The notes below the pieces were generated by a model. That model was not told where the DNA came from. It made no database searches and was given only the letters and a program-made list of their open reading frames with translations. A stretch of DNA of 64,000 nt from Kangiella shandongensis (lineage in GTDB: Bacteria; Pseudomonadota; Gammaproteobacteria; Enterobacterales; Kangiellaceae), in the NCBI RefSeq assembly GCF_020005365.1, contig NZ_JACNML010000011.1, forward strand, positions 32,859 to 96,858, in the 5' to 3' direction. Positions 43,686-55,500 of the stretch are shown piece after piece. Positions within the stretch are counted from its first letter, which is position 1; every line of letters begins with the position of its first letter. The position numbers and the translations under genes are program-made.

Positions 43686-44645
43686 TTAAATGTTACCTAG
43701 CTGCTGCTCTAGGGCAGAAAATAATTTTCCAGCAATGTTAATATGATACTCGTTTTCCAATTCTCGCATACAAGTTGGACTGGTAACGTTAATTTCCGTC
43801 ACATAGTGGCCAATTACATCTAAACCGACGAACAGTAATCCGCGTTTAAGCAGTTCAGGAGCAATGGCTTCTGCAATTTGTTTTTCATCCTCAGTGATTA
43901 GCATGGGCACGCCACTGCCGCCAGCAGCCAGGTTGCCGCGGGTCTCTCCCTGTTGTGGGATCCGTGCCAGTGTGTAAGGAATTACTTCACCGTTAACCAC
44001 CAGAATACGTTTATCCCCAGCGGTGATCTCGGGAATAAACTGTTGCGCCATGGCCAGATTTTTGCCGTGATCGGTCAAGGTTTCGATGATGACTGATAAA
44101 TTGGGATCACCTTGCCTGGCGCGGAAGATAGAAGCTCCTCCCATACCATCGAGCGGCTTGAGGATAATATCCTGATATTGCTGGGCAAAAGCTTTGAGCC
44201 TCGATGCATTGGCACTGACCAGGGTCTTCGGTGTGTACTCAGGGAACCAGGCGGTAAACAACTTTTCATTACAGTCACGCAAGCTGGCTGGGTCATTAAC
44301 CACTAAAGCACCTTGCTGCTGCGCTAATTCCAGCAGGTAGGTACTGTAAATATAGTTCATATCGAACGGCGGATCCTTACGCATCAGGATTGCCGAGAAT
44401 TGGCCACAGTCAGTTAAAAGCTGCTTTGTATCAAGGAACTGGAACCAGTCATCAGGGTTATCTTCGACCGATACTCGCTGGTGGGCTGCATGCACTTTGC
44501 CTTCTTCCAGAAACAAATCCTGAGGTTGGCAGTAATGCAGTTCCCAGCCTCGTTGCTGAGCTTCTAACATCAGACCAAAAGTAGTGTCTTTCTGGGTTTT
44601 GATGGACTCAATAGGATCCATCACAATAAGCACGGAATGTGACAT
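43686..44645 (-). CDS. gshB: Glutathione synthetase
   Basis: 319 residues, ATP-grasp fold. MDPIESIKTQKDTTFGLMLEA, RKDPPFDMNYIYSTYLLE, ILKPLDGMGGASIFR and VGLDVIGHYVTEINVTSPTC are diagnostic. It joins gamma-glutamylcysteine and glycine in the cytosol. It is divergent from pilG, the same neighbour relationship as in P. aeruginosa. Confidence 0.97.
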   Translation of the reverse strand: MSHSVLIVMDPIESIKTQKDTTFGLMLEAQQRGWELHYCQPQDLFLEEGKVHAAHQRVSVEDNPDDWFQFLDTKQLLTDCGQFSAILMRKDPPFDMNYIYSTYLLELAQQQGALVVNDPASLRDCNEKLFTAWFPEYTPKTLVSANASRLKAFAQQYQDIILKPLDGMGGASIFRARQGDPNLSVIIETLTDHGKNLAMAQQFIPEITAGDKRILVVNGEVIPYTLARIPQQGETRGNLAAGGSGVPMLITEDEKQIAEAIAPELLKRGLLFVGLDVIGHYVTEINVTSPTCMRELENEYHINIAGKLFSALEQQLGNI

Positions 44646-44823
44646 AGTCGATTAGATATTGTCGTTTGTTAATAAAGTACCATGTTATTGTAATAAGCTA
44701 AATACATAATATTGGTAAGAAAAAGCTTGCAAGCAAAACTCAAGCCCTTTAGTCTGGAATTGTGATCTACTTTGCGACTTTAGGACTTTTGTGGTAAAAG
44801 GTATCTTTAAACTTAAAAAACAG

Positions 44824-44870
44824 TTGAAGAAAAGTCGCTAACTTATTATTAAATAGTGGATTTTCACTAT
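44824..44870 (+). promoter_or_regulatory. Candidate promoter and leader hairpin of the pilG operon
   Basis: TTGAAG (44824-44829) and TATTAA (44847-44852) are spaced by 17 bases, a moderate sigma-70 match. Directly after is an inverted repeat (atagtg 44853-44858 / cactat 44865-44870). pilG starts at 44888. The assignment is by pattern only. Confidence 0.35.
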
Positions 44871-44887
44871 TCATAGGTAACCAGTAG

Positions 44888-45289
44888 ATGAGTGATTTAT
44901 TTAAAGGATTAAAAGTGATGGTGGTGGATGATAGTAAAACCATTCGACGCACCGCCGAAACACTTTTAAAGAAGCAGGGTTGTGATGTTGTTACGGGGGT
45001 CGACGGCTATGACGCGCTCTCCAAAATTGCAGACTACAAACCTGATATCATATTTATTGATATAATGATGCCAAGGTTAGACGGGTACCAAACCTGCGCC
45101 CTGGTTAAAAGTAATGCAGCTTTCAAGAAAACTCCTATAATAATGTTATCCAGCAAAGATGGAGTTTTTGATAAGGCGAAAGGCCGGGTCGTAGGCTCGG
45201 ATAATTATTTAACAAAACCTTTCAGCCGAGATGAACTATTAAATGCTATTTCCACGCAATTAGATGGTAAAACCGCAACAGCTGTCTAA
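44888..45289 (+). CDS. pilG: Twitching motility response regulator PilG
   Basis: 133 residues, single receiver domain. Acidic pocket in MVVDDS, phosphoacceptor Asp58 in FIDIMMPRLDG, Ser in MLSSKDG and Lys in YLTKPF. In P. aeruginosa PilG is phosphorylated by ChpA and promotes pilus extension. First gene of pilGHIJK-chpABC. Confidence 0.95.
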   Translation: MSDLFKGLKVMVVDDSKTIRRTAETLLKKQGCDVVTGVDGYDALSKIADYKPDIIFIDIMMPRLDGYQTCALVKSNAAFKKTPIIMLSSKDGVFDKAKGRVVGSDNYLTKPFSRDELLNAISTQLDGKTATAV

Positions 45290-45327
45290 ATCCAGCGTGA
45301 TGTTTAATTATTAGAGAGGTAGAAAAA

Positions 45328-45693
45328 ATGGCGCGTGTACTGATAGTCGATGATTCTCCAGCAGAAGCACATAGCCTAACCAAGATGTTAGAAAAAAATG
45401 GTCATCAAGTGATTACAGCTCCGGATGGTGAGTCAGGTATCGCTTCTGCCAAGGCGAACACACCAGACTTGATCTTGATGGACGTTGTGATGCCGGGTTT
45501 AAACGGCTTCCAGGCTACTCGCCAGCTGAAGAAAGATTCGAGCACTTCAGCCATACCGATTATTATTGTATCCACCAAGTCGCAAGCTACAGACCGTGTT
45601 TGGGGAATGCGACAAGGTGCCAACGATTACATTACAAAACCTGTAGATGAATCGGCGCTCGTCGAATCAATTAACAACGTACTAGGATCATAA
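45328..45693 (+). CDS. pilH: Twitching motility response regulator PilH
   Basis: 121 residues, single receiver domain. LIVDDSPAE forms the acidic pocket, Asp52 in LILMDVVMPGLNGF is the phosphoacceptor, and the Lys is in YITKPVDE. In P. aeruginosa PilH opposes PilG and may act as a phosphate sink. pilI follows six bases later. Confidence 0.95.
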   Translation: MARVLIVDDSPAEAHSLTKMLEKNGHQVITAPDGESGIASAKANTPDLILMDVVMPGLNGFQATRQLKKDSSTSAIPIIIVSTKSQATDRVWGMRQGANDYITKPVDESALVESINNVLGS

Positions 45694-45699
45694 TGAGCT

Positions 45700-46248
45700 A
45701 TGCCTGAAACACACACGAGCAGTGTTGTCCAGCTTCTCGACGACATTCGTCAACGCGGACAGGAACACAAGGACTCATTGCCTCAGCGTGATGTTCGAGG
45801 CGAAGCTTATTGGAGCGGGATTGGCTTCAGTCTAAGCGGTGTTAATTACATCGTTCCGATTGATGAGGTCGTGGAGTTGATACCGGTCCCGCATACAACG
45901 AAAGTGCCTGGAACTAAAAGCTGGCACAAAGGGGTAGCAAATCTTCGGGGGGTTTTATTATCGCTGGTTGATTTGCAGGAATATCTCGGGCGTTCAAGCT
46001 CGCGTAGCATTTTAAAGCAAAGGGTTTTGGTTATTGACCAAGAAGGATCCTACCTGGGCTTGGTAGTCGATGAGATTCGTGGCCTGCATCATTTTGATGA
46101 GGATGAACAGGTTGAGTCAGAATTGACTGCCGATGCTGTACTTGCGCCCTATATTATTGGGGCATTTGAACGTGATGGGGAATTGTGGCGAATTTTTGGG
46201 ATTAAGGAGCTGTTTGAAAGCCCTGAATTCCACCAAGTTGCCATTTAG
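45700..46248 (+). CDS. pilI: CheW-like coupling protein PilI
   Basis: 182 residues. A 40-residue leader precedes the CheW domain: FSLSGVNYIVPIDEVVELIPVP, KGVANLRGVLLSLVDLQEYLG, GLVVDEIRGLHHF. It links the PilJ receptor to the ChpA kinase at the cell pole. Located between pilH and pilJ as in other Chp clusters. Confidence 0.94.
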   Translation: MPETHTSSVVQLLDDIRQRGQEHKDSLPQRDVRGEAYWSGIGFSLSGVNYIVPIDEVVELIPVPHTTKVPGTKSWHKGVANLRGVLLSLVDLQEYLGRSSSRSILKQRVLVIDQEGSYLGLVVDEIRGLHHFDEDEQVESELTADAVLAPYIIGAFERDGELWRIFGIKELFESPEFHQVAI

Positions 46249-46295
46249 TTTATTTTTACAACAAATATGAAGTCTAAAAGTCTCGGGAGCAACCT

Positions 46296-48674
46296 ATGAG
46301 TGAGACCACTAATAACAGGAAAAAAGCAGGCCGTTCAGGAATCGGTATCTATGCGTTTCTATTGGTCGTAATTTTGATTGCGCTGGCGTTTAACGCTGGT
46401 TATGGCTTCTTACAAAGTCAGGACCAAAGTAAACGTATTGAGCTGGCGTCGGATATGAAGGTATTGTCGCAACAGATTGCAACGAACGCCTCGGAATCAG
46501 CCCAGGGTACACAAAGTGCTTTTGGTGATTTGGAAACCGCTTCAAGGCAGTTTGCAGGCAATTTACGGGGCCTGATTGATGGTGAAACCGTCAGTAACTT
46601 GCCTCCAGCACCAGCGGATATCCGAAATAATGAATTAAAAACGCTCGAGGATAATTGGAATAAAGTTGAGCCGCAGACCAAGGTTATTCTCTCGAACCAA
46701 GAAGTGGTTAAACGCATGTTTACGGCAGCGGATGAGCTGGCCGTATTAATTCCCGAGATGCAGTCCAAGTACGATAGCGTGATCGATATCCTGTTAGATA
46801 ACCGAGCCAATGCCGAAGAGCTGCACCAGGCGACACGACAAAAGTGGTTGGCCGAGCGTATCTCATCAGGCATGCAGAAAGTGTTGCGAGGTGGTGGCGA
46901 AGCTAAAATTGCAGCTCAGGACTTCGGGCAGGATGTGGATACTTTTGGTGTTTATTTGGAAGGCCAGTTAAACGGTGATGAGCTGCTAGAGATTCGTCGC
47001 GTTAACAACCCGGAAGCTCGTGCTGCTCTTGAGTCCATCGTTGATGACTTCCAGACCGTACAGGAAAAAGTAGATTACATCGTATTCAGCTCAAATAAAT
47101 TATTTAGTGTGCAGGGTGCATCGGACAATGTTTACGCCAATGCACAAACATTGCTAACGAGCACCAGTGCGGTAGAAGAGGCATTTGCTGGCGTATCTAC
47201 CAGCTTCACTGACTTAGGCAGCCAGTATATCTCGGCTGCTCTGTTTATTTTAATTATCCTCATCCTGATTGCGATGTACCTGTCGCAGCGTAAAGCTGAG
47301 AAGCAACGTCTGCAAGATTCTGAAATCTCGGCAGAGCGTGAAAAAGAAGAAAACGCGCAGAACCAGGAAGCGATTATTCGACTGCTGGATGAGATTGACA
47401 GTCTGGCAGATGGTGACTTGACGGTTAAAGCAACGGTAACCGAGGACTTCACGGGTGCGATTGCTGACTCCTTTAACTTAACCATTGACCAACTGCGTGG
47501 TGTAGTTGGCGCCATTAACGAGGCGGTAGATCAGGTATCGAAATCGGCCGAAGAAACCCAGCAAACATCGACTGCGTTGGCCGAGGCATCTCGTCAACAG
47601 GCACAAGAGATTACTGGGGCTTCAGCGGCGATTAACGAAATGGCGGTTTCTATTGAGCAGGTATCGGCTAACGCTTCTGAGTCCTCTCAGGTTGCGGAGA
47701 AGTCGGTGGAAATTGCAAAGAAAGGTGGTGCGGTTGTACGTAATACCATTCGAGGCATGGACACGATTCGTGAACAGATTCAGGAAACATCGAAACGGAT
47801 TAAGCGTCTGGGTGAATCGTCACAGGAGATTGGTAACATCGTATCCCTGATTAACGATATTGCTGACCAAACGAACATTCTGGCATTGAACGCGGCGATT
47901 CAGGCATCGGCAGCGGGTGAAGCCGGTCGTGGTTTCGCGGTCGTAGCGGATGAGGTTCAGCGACTGGCGGAACGTTCCGGTAACGCAACGAAGCAGATTG
48001 AAGCACTGGTTAAAACGATTCAGACGGATACTAACGAAGCGGTAATCTCGATGGAGGATACCACTTCTGAAGTTGTTCGTGGTGCTCGCCTGGCGCAAGA
48101 CGCGGGTGTTGCACTGGAAGAGATTGAGTCGGTATCGACCAACCTCGCGGACTTGATTCAGTCGATTTCGAATGCTGCACGCCAGCAGGCAGCATCGGCA
48201 GGTCACGTATCGAATACGATGACCGTTATTCAGGAAATTACGACTCAGACATCGGAAGGTACACAAGAAACGGCCAAGTCGATTGGTCAGTTAACCGTCT
48301 TGTCGGATGAGCTGCGTCGTTCTGTAGCTGGCTTCAAGTTGGACTCAACCAATGAGGACATCTTTAGCGGTGATAGTTCAGACTTCGGTGAGTTTGATGC
48401 GATTGTGGATGATTCGGACAGCACTGAGACTGAGTATTCAGAAGTTGATGAATCTTTAGCCGAGTCGGATGACGATACAACGCTTGAAGAATTTCTAGAA
48501 CAAACTGATGATTCAGAGAGTGAATTAGACTCATTGGACACACCCGGTTCGGATGATGAAGAGCTAAAAGATTTCAATGATGAAGAAGATTTCTTAAAAG
48601 AAATTGACGAAACATTAGAAGACCTAGACGAGGACGATGTCACCAAGGAAAGTGAAAAAACTCGCTCTGAATAA
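46296..48674 (+). CDS. pilJ: Pilus-associated chemoreceptor PilJ with acidic C-terminal tail
   Basis: 792 residues. First membrane helix IYAFLLVVILIALAFNAGYGF (about 18-38); a periplasmic helical sensor domain follows; second helix ALFILIILILIAMYL (about 315-330), then HAMP and the methyl-accepting signalling domain. Its tip is DQTNILALNAAIQASAAGE and GRGFAVVADEVQRLAERS. After about residue 685 there is a tail of over 100 residues made mostly of Asp, Glu and Ser (EYSEVDESLAESDDDTTLEE and similar). I do not recall such a tail in the Pseudomonas protein. Confidence 0.94.
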   Translation: MSETTNNRKKAGRSGIGIYAFLLVVILIALAFNAGYGFLQSQDQSKRIELASDMKVLSQQIATNASESAQGTQSAFGDLETASRQFAGNLRGLIDGETVSNLPPAPADIRNNELKTLEDNWNKVEPQTKVILSNQEVVKRMFTAADELAVLIPEMQSKYDSVIDILLDNRANAEELHQATRQKWLAERISSGMQKVLRGGGEAKIAAQDFGQDVDTFGVYLEGQLNGDELLEIRRVNNPEARAALESIVDDFQTVQEKVDYIVFSSNKLFSVQGASDNVYANAQTLLTSTSAVEEAFAGVSTSFTDLGSQYISAALFILIILILIAMYLSQRKAEKQRLQDSEISAEREKEENAQNQEAIIRLLDEIDSLADGDLTVKATVTEDFTGAIADSFNLTIDQLRGVVGAINEAVDQVSKSAEETQQTSTALAEASRQQAQEITGASAAINEMAVSIEQVSANASESSQVAEKSVEIAKKGGAVVRNTIRGMDTIREQIQETSKRIKRLGESSQEIGNIVSLINDIADQTNILALNAAIQASAAGEAGRGFAVVADEVQRLAERSGNATKQIEALVKTIQTDTNEAVISMEDTTSEVVRGARLAQDAGVALEEIESVSTNLADLIQSISNAARQQAASAGHVSNTMTVIQEITTQTSEGTQETAKSIGQLTVLSDELRRSVAGFKLDSTNEDIFSGDSSDFGEFDAIVDDSDSTETEYSEVDESLAESDDDTTLEEFLEQTDDSESELDSLDTPGSDDEELKDFNDEEDFLKEIDETLEDLDEDDVTKESEKTRSE

Positions 48675-48685
48675 GGTATAAGCTC

Positions 48686-49561
48686 TTGAGGCATAATTCT
48701 CTTACTCACGTCCCTGACATGAAGTCTGGCAGCTTTAAGCGCTGGCAGGCTTTGATCAGGCAGTATTCAGGGATCTGGATTCCGACAAACCGAGCTCTAT
48801 TCTTAAAGACGAGTTTGCTACGCAGAATAAGAGCCTTGGACTTGTCGGATTATGAGGAGTACTACCAAAAATTACAGGACAAAAACTGGGCGTCATTGGA
48901 ATGGTTTCAGCTGATTGATACGCTAACCGTCCATGAAACCAGTTTTTTCAGGCATAAAGAGTCTTTCGACCTGGTTCAACATGTTTGCCAACAAAAAATA
49001 ATACAATCGGCTAATGCGAATAGCGATTGCAATATTCAGATTTGGAGTGTTGGTTGTTCGACAGGAGAAGAGCCGTATAGCCTGGCCATTGCTTTGGAAG
49101 AGTTAGCCCTTAGCAGTTTAAACGAAAAAGGTTTACGTTTTTTCTATGGCATTACGGGGATCGATATTAGTTATCCAGCGTTAACTGCGGCAAGAAAAGC
49201 CATATATGATGAACGCAAGATACATATGATTGCGCCGGAAATACGTGAACGATACTTTAACCGGCATGATTCGAACCTTTGGCGAATAAAAGAAAAGATC
49301 CGTAATCGTGTATTGTTTTTGCAGAGTAACTTAAGTCAGTTAGCAAAGGCACCGAAGCGCAATTATGACGTGATTTATTGCCAAAATGTATTGATCTATT
49401 TTCGACCAGAAGATCGTGTAGAGATATTAAACGAGTTGGTCGACAGGTTGATACCGGGTGGTGTGCTAATACTGGGAGTCGGTGAAATTATCAACTGGCA
49501 ACACCCTGAGTTGGTTCGAATTGATGAAAAGAATTGTTTGGCATTTCAGCGACAATTATAG
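48686..49561 (+). CDS. pilK: CheR-type methyltransferase PilK
   Basis: 291 residues with a TTG start at 48686, about 10 bases after aagg; the in-frame ATG at 48719 has no ribosome site. The N-terminal CheR helical domain leads to the SAM motif IWSVGCSTGEEPYSLAIALE, and NYDVIYCQNVLIYF follows. It should methylate glutamates of PilJ, using SAM. Located between pilJ and chpA. Confidence 0.92.
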   Translation: MRHNSLTHVPDMKSGSFKRWQALIRQYSGIWIPTNRALFLKTSLLRRIRALDLSDYEEYYQKLQDKNWASLEWFQLIDTLTVHETSFFRHKESFDLVQHVCQQKIIQSANANSDCNIQIWSVGCSTGEEPYSLAIALEELALSSLNEKGLRFFYGITGIDISYPALTAARKAIYDERKIHMIAPEIRERYFNRHDSNLWRIKEKIRNRVLFLQSNLSQLAKAPKRNYDVIYCQNVLIYFRPEDRVEILNELVDRLIPGGVLILGVGEIINWQHPELVRIDEKNCLAFQRQL

Positions 49562-49581
49562 CTACAAAAAACGGTGTAGGC

Positions 49582-52500
49582 ATGAAAGAAAATCAAACAA
49601 AAGTAGCTTTTAACTGGGTAAAAGAAGAAGTCGAAACGACTTTGGAACAGGCGCAACAAGCGATCAGTGCATACGCTGACGATGAGTCTGATAAAACCCA
49701 AATCCACTTCTGTGCAAATTGCATGCACCAGATTAGTGGAACCATGCAAATTCTCGAATTTTCCGGAGCTTCGCTACTGGCTCAGGAAATGGAAAAACTT
49801 GCTGAAGCTATAGGTGACGGTGGCGTTGAGTCAAACGAAGTTGCTTATGAAGAGTTTTTATCAGCCGCATTAAAGTTACGTAGCTACCTCGCGCGTTACA
49901 GCGAGGGCAAAGCTGATCTACCAGTTTTATTATTACCAACTATTAATTCGATCCGGGTTTGCCGTAAAGTTGAACCGTTAGGTGCGGGCGATTTAATTAA
50001 TATTGATGTTGAGGGTGTCACGGCTCCAGCAGCACCTGAAGAAACTCAGTTACAAGGCGATATCGTTGCTGAAGTTAAAAAATTGCGTATGAAATTCCAA
50101 CAGTCTTTGTTGGGTGTCATGCGTGAAATTGAGCCAGAAAAAAATCTTAAGCAGATGGAAGCCATCACGCAAAGTTTGTGGGGGCTTGGCGAAAGGGTTC
50201 CCTACACAACGCTATGGTGGGTGGCAACGGTATTTTTAAGCCATGCGGAATCGTTGCTCAATGAGCAGAAAGATTCGATAAAAGGTTTATTTAGTCAACT
50301 GGATCGTCGTTTAAGAGAGCTGATAGAACAGAATGTGAACTCGGAAGGAGAGCAAAAAATATTAGCTAACCTCCTGTTCTATATCGCTCAGATGGATAAA
50401 GAAGATCGTGCGATCAAGGATATCCAGGATAAGTTCAAGTTGAATCAATTGCTTGAATCGATTGGTGATCTAGAAGCGGAAAGTGAGCAGCTAGAAGGGC
50501 CTGGGACCGAAAGTTTACGTATCGCTCTTGGCGTTATTAGTCAGGATTTGGCTGATATTAAAGAATCGCTGGATCTGTATATACGCACTAAGTCTCAGGA
50601 TGATGAGCCGCTGGAAGAAATGTTGCCAGTGATGCAGAAAATTTCAGATACGCTTTCCATGTTAGGATTAGCGGAGTCTCGAGATATTGTCGAGCAGAAG
50701 ATGAAGGCAGTATCTGAGCTCATCGATGGAACCCAGCCAGATCGGCAGCAAGGCCTGGTATCAATAGCTGAAACCGTGCTTAAGCTCGAAGATTATATAC
50801 AAATGGCGATGTCGATGGACAGCAACCAATTGGTTCGAGAAACAAAAGGTGCAGACGTAGCCGATTCGATACAGGTGGTGAATGCACGTTACCAGCTGGT
50901 GCAAGAAAGTCGCGGTAACTTGTATAAGGTTAAAGACGCTATTACGGATTATCTGGATGAAAGTCATAACATCCAGCGTTTACAGAAAGTCCCCGAATTA
51001 CTGTCAGAAGTCGAAGGTGCTTTGAACTTTGCTCAATTGGATAATTTGCTTGATGTGGTTGAAAAAACAAACCGCTTCATCAGCAAATATTTGATCAGCG
51101 AGAAGGTTGTTTTAAGTGAAAGTGAGGTGGCGACTCTAGCCGATGCCTTAAGTTCGGTGGATTATTATCTTGAGGGCTTAATGTCGTCCGGGTTGCATGG
51201 TCTACCAATCGTGTTGCAGCGGGCGGTCGACAGTATCCACGAACTAGAATCTCATTACGGCAGTCTGAAAAAAGAGTCATTACCGGTACTGGAAGATTCT
51301 TTGGATATGCCGGATATGGAAATGGTTGGCCAGAAGGAACCGGAAGAAGAGCTCATTCATGACGATTACGATAGCGTTGACGAAGAGAAAGAAACGGTTA
51401 CTGAAGCTGTGGATGAGATGGCTGATGACGATGATGATCTTATCGATGACGAAGTGCGTGAGATCTTTATTGAAGAAGCCGATGAAGTGCTTGAAGAAAT
51501 GCACAGCTTGCTGCCTGCCTGGAAACAAGATCAAACCAACACAGATGCCTTAACCACCATTCGTCGAAACTTCCATACCCTGAAGGGTAGTGGCCGCATG
51601 GTTGGTGCTACTGACGTTGGTGAGCTCAGCTGGGCTATCGAGAATATGTTGAATCGTTTGATTGATAACAGCATCGATTTCAGCCCGGCCCTGATGGAAA
51701 CGGTCGAGTCAGCCGCAGAAGTCTTGCCGCAGATGGTTAAAGAATTTGCTGCTGGGAAAGGTACTGAGTTCCCGGACGCTATTGCTGAAAAGGCGGATAA
51801 GATAAGCAAAGGTGAGCTGGCGGATTATGATACTGCCACGGACGATAAAGCTGCTCCTGAGGTTGAGCCAGCTGCTGGTGAAGTGGAAACACCGGCAAAA
51901 GAAGAAGAGATTAGTCCTGAGCAAGAATTGTTTGAAGTCTTCAAGCAAGAGGCTGATGACCACATTGCTAATCTGGAAGCATTCAGCAATCAGGCTGATC
52001 AAGGTATTACGCAAAGTCATATCAGCGATAATTTATTACGTTCACTGCATACCTTAAAAGGTGTCGCACATATTGCCGATTTGAAAACATTGGCTAACGT
52101 TATCGGCCCCGTAGAAAGTTACTTCCAGGAATTAAATGCTCGAGGCTTAATGGCAGAGTCAGAAGATATGTCGCTGGTAGCGCATACCAAAGACTTGCTG
52201 AAATACATTATTGATACGCCAGACGATGAAGATGTGATAGCGGCGCACGAAAAAGCGCTGGTCGAGCAGCTGGAAAAGGCTAAAGAACTGCACGACAAAG
52301 GTGATGGGCAGGGCCGTGATCCTGAGTTATTGGAAGACGTATTCAATATTGCTGCCGATGTGCTTGCGGATATTGACGCGACAAACTTACAGGAAACGCC
52401 AAAGGAGAAACGTGCCGAAGCCGTTTCTCATATGATGGCATCTGCAGACCGGTTATCGTCAATTTTGGCGGAGCTGGATGTCGAAGAAATAAAGTCGGTA

Positions 52501-55500
52501 GTGGACAGCTTAAATGGCGCCTTACAACGTAATCTGGCCGCCAAGGACATTGATACCTCATTAGGGGTCTTATTGACAGAGTCTTATACTCAATTGGAGA
52601 ACCAGTTTGATTGTCTGGCAGCAAACTTGTCAATTCCAAGTGCTAAAGATTTGATTCAGGCCTTAGATACCTGGACACCTGAGGTCAGTGATGCTGAGGA
52701 AGAGTTTGATTTCCTCGATCTGGAGCTAGAAGACTTAGCATCTGCGGATTCGGAAGAAACTTCTGACGAGATTATGGAAACTGCAGACGAAGTTGCGGAA
52801 ACTGCTGAAGCCGCCAGCGAAGAACAGGCGTCAGATGAAACAGAAGATGAGTTTGATTTATTGGACGACTCTCTGTTTACAGAAGATACTTCGGAAGAGA
52901 CTGAAGCGGCAGATTCGCAAGAAGCGGTGGACTCTCCTGAAGATGACATCAGCGAACTGGGAAAAGAATTAGGTGGCCTCGAGTTAGTTGACTGGTCCAG
53001 TGACAGTGACGACGGTGACGAAACAAAAGCTGACAAATCGCAGAGTAGCGATAGTGAACTGGAATGGGATCTGGATCTTGAGGGGCTATTCGATGGCGAG
53101 ACTGTTAGTGCTCAGCCAACCGAACAACCACAAGAGGAGACGCTTTCTGAAGAGGCGCTGGTCGAGGAAGATGTTTCAGAAGAACTCGACGCTGAAATCG
53201 CTGCCTTTAACGATGAGCTGGAAGTGGAAGACCTTGCTGGCATTGATTTGTCCGATGATAGTGACGTTGCAGAAAGTGACAGTGATGGTGCGGATGACAG
53301 GGAGCGGCTCGATGAGGCTCAGGAAGTATCAGATAATGGCGCTGTCGATGATGCCGCTTCATTTGATACTGAAATCGATACAACGGAAGAACCTGAAGTT
53401 GAAGAACTCGAGGAGCCAGAAACAGAGCTAGTTGAAGAAGCGCCGGTAGCAGAAGAACCAGCGCAAGAAGAGACAGCCGAGAAAGAGGTTATCGAAGAAG
53501 AGCCAGCTGAGGAAGAAACAGTCGCAGCGAAAGAAGAGCCCGTAGCTGCTGACACTGTCAGTCTGGATCTAGAAATGGACGACGAGCTGCTGGAAATTTT
53601 TACTGAAGAAGCCGAAGAACTGTTCGATAGCGATGCCCAGCTACTGGCGCAGTGGAGCACCCAACCTTCGGATCTGTCGCCTATTGGTGAGTTGCAGCGA
53701 AACTTGCATACCTTAAAAGGTAGTGCCCGTATGGCAGGCTTTACTCCGATCGGCGATCTGGCACACTGCCTTGAAGATTTATATACAGCGATCATCGAAA
53801 AGCGTATTAAGCCATCATCTGAAGCTATTCAACTGGCGACTAAGGCAGAAGATAAGCTGATTGCGATTTTCGGCGCTAGAATGACCCCGGAAAAAATCCC
53901 ATCGCCACAGGCCATGTTGGAAGAAATTCAGTCATTCATCGAAATAGAAAAGTCGGGTGGCAAAGCAAGCGTCAAGCCAGCTGAACCGTCAGAAGAGGCC
54001 GTAACCGAAGAAAGCAGCAAGGCACCAACTGAACATGTTGAGCCAGAAGAAACAGCTGAGGCAGTAGAGAAGGTTGAGCCAGAACCTGAAGCGACAACCG
54101 AGGCTAGCGAAGAAAAAGATGATATCTGGGAGCAGGAACTGGTCGATCTGTTCTTGGGTGAAGCGCCAGAGTTGTTGAACAGTTATTCGTCGGCCGTGTC
54201 GGAATGGTCGAACGATTTCTCTAAAATTGAGCCTCTGGATGAGGCGATAAGAAGCCTGCATACCTTGAAGGGTGGCGCCAAGTTGGCTTTGATTAAGCCG
54301 ATTGCTAACCTGGCAGACTCGTTGGAAGAAACCATCAAATTATTGACTCGAGATGCGCGTGCGGGTCAGCAGCGCTGGGTCGAGTTGTTGAATGCAGGAC
54401 TTGAGCAACTCAACGGCATGGTTGACACGGTTAAATCAGGCAAAATGCCGGTTGTTGCACATGAGTTTGAACGTCGTTTAGCCAATGATAATGACTCTAT
54501 TCTCGCGCAGCTTGATCAATTGGATAAACGCGATCTGGCTGAATCGGATGAACAGGCCGAGGTTAAGATTGTATCGCTGACTGAGCGTCAGAAAGAAAAA
54601 GAGCAAGCAGCCAAAGATGCGGCTAACCGAGATGTTATCCGGGTCCGCTCAGAAGTTCTGGATAACTTAGTGAATCTGTCGGGTGAGAGCTCCATCTTCC
54701 GCTCACGCCTGGAGCAGCAAATTGCTGACTTAAACTTTAACCTGGGTGAAATGGCATCGACGGTTGATCGTCTACGGGATCAGTTACGTAATCTGGAGAT
54801 CGAAACCGAAGCACAGGTTTTATATCGCCGAGAGGTTTCTGGTGAATTTGACGACTTTGATCCATTGGAGATGGACCGATATACCCGTCAACAGGAGTTG
54901 ACTCGAAGCCTGCTCGAGGCTGCGAGTGACTTATTGTCGATTCAGGAAACTTTGGATACCAAGGTCGGTGATGCAGAAGCGACGCTTCTTGCCCAGGGTC
55001 GAGTTAATACTGAACTTCAGGATCGCTTAATCCGCACACGAATGGTTCCATTTAATAGTATTGAAAGCCGTTTACGTCGCATGGTCCGACAAATCTGTAG
55101 CGAACTGAATAAAGACGTTGACTTGATATTAACTTCTGAAGGTGAAATGGACCGTACTGTTATCGAGCGTATGGTTGCTCCTTTAGATCATATGCTACGA
55201 AACGCGATTGACCATGGTATTGAAAGTAAGGAAGAGCGTAAGCGTTCCGGTAAGCCAGTTAAAGGTCAGATCCAGTTAAGCCTAACACGTCGTGGTAACG
55301 AGGTTTATATTGAGATTGCAGATGATGGTGCTGGTATCCGCAAAGATAAAGTTAAAGCCCGTGCCGTAGCGCAAGGTATGATCGATGAATCATACCGGCC
55401 ATCGGATCGGGAACTTTTCCGTTTAATTTTACAGCCAGGTTTTTCAACGGCCGATAAAGTAACTCAGATTTCTGGTCGTGGTGTCGGTATGGACGTGGTT

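Noticed and set aside
49534..49581. ChpA start at TTG within pilK
   Set aside because: The added residues are out of character and overlap PilK; the ATG at 49582 is more likely.
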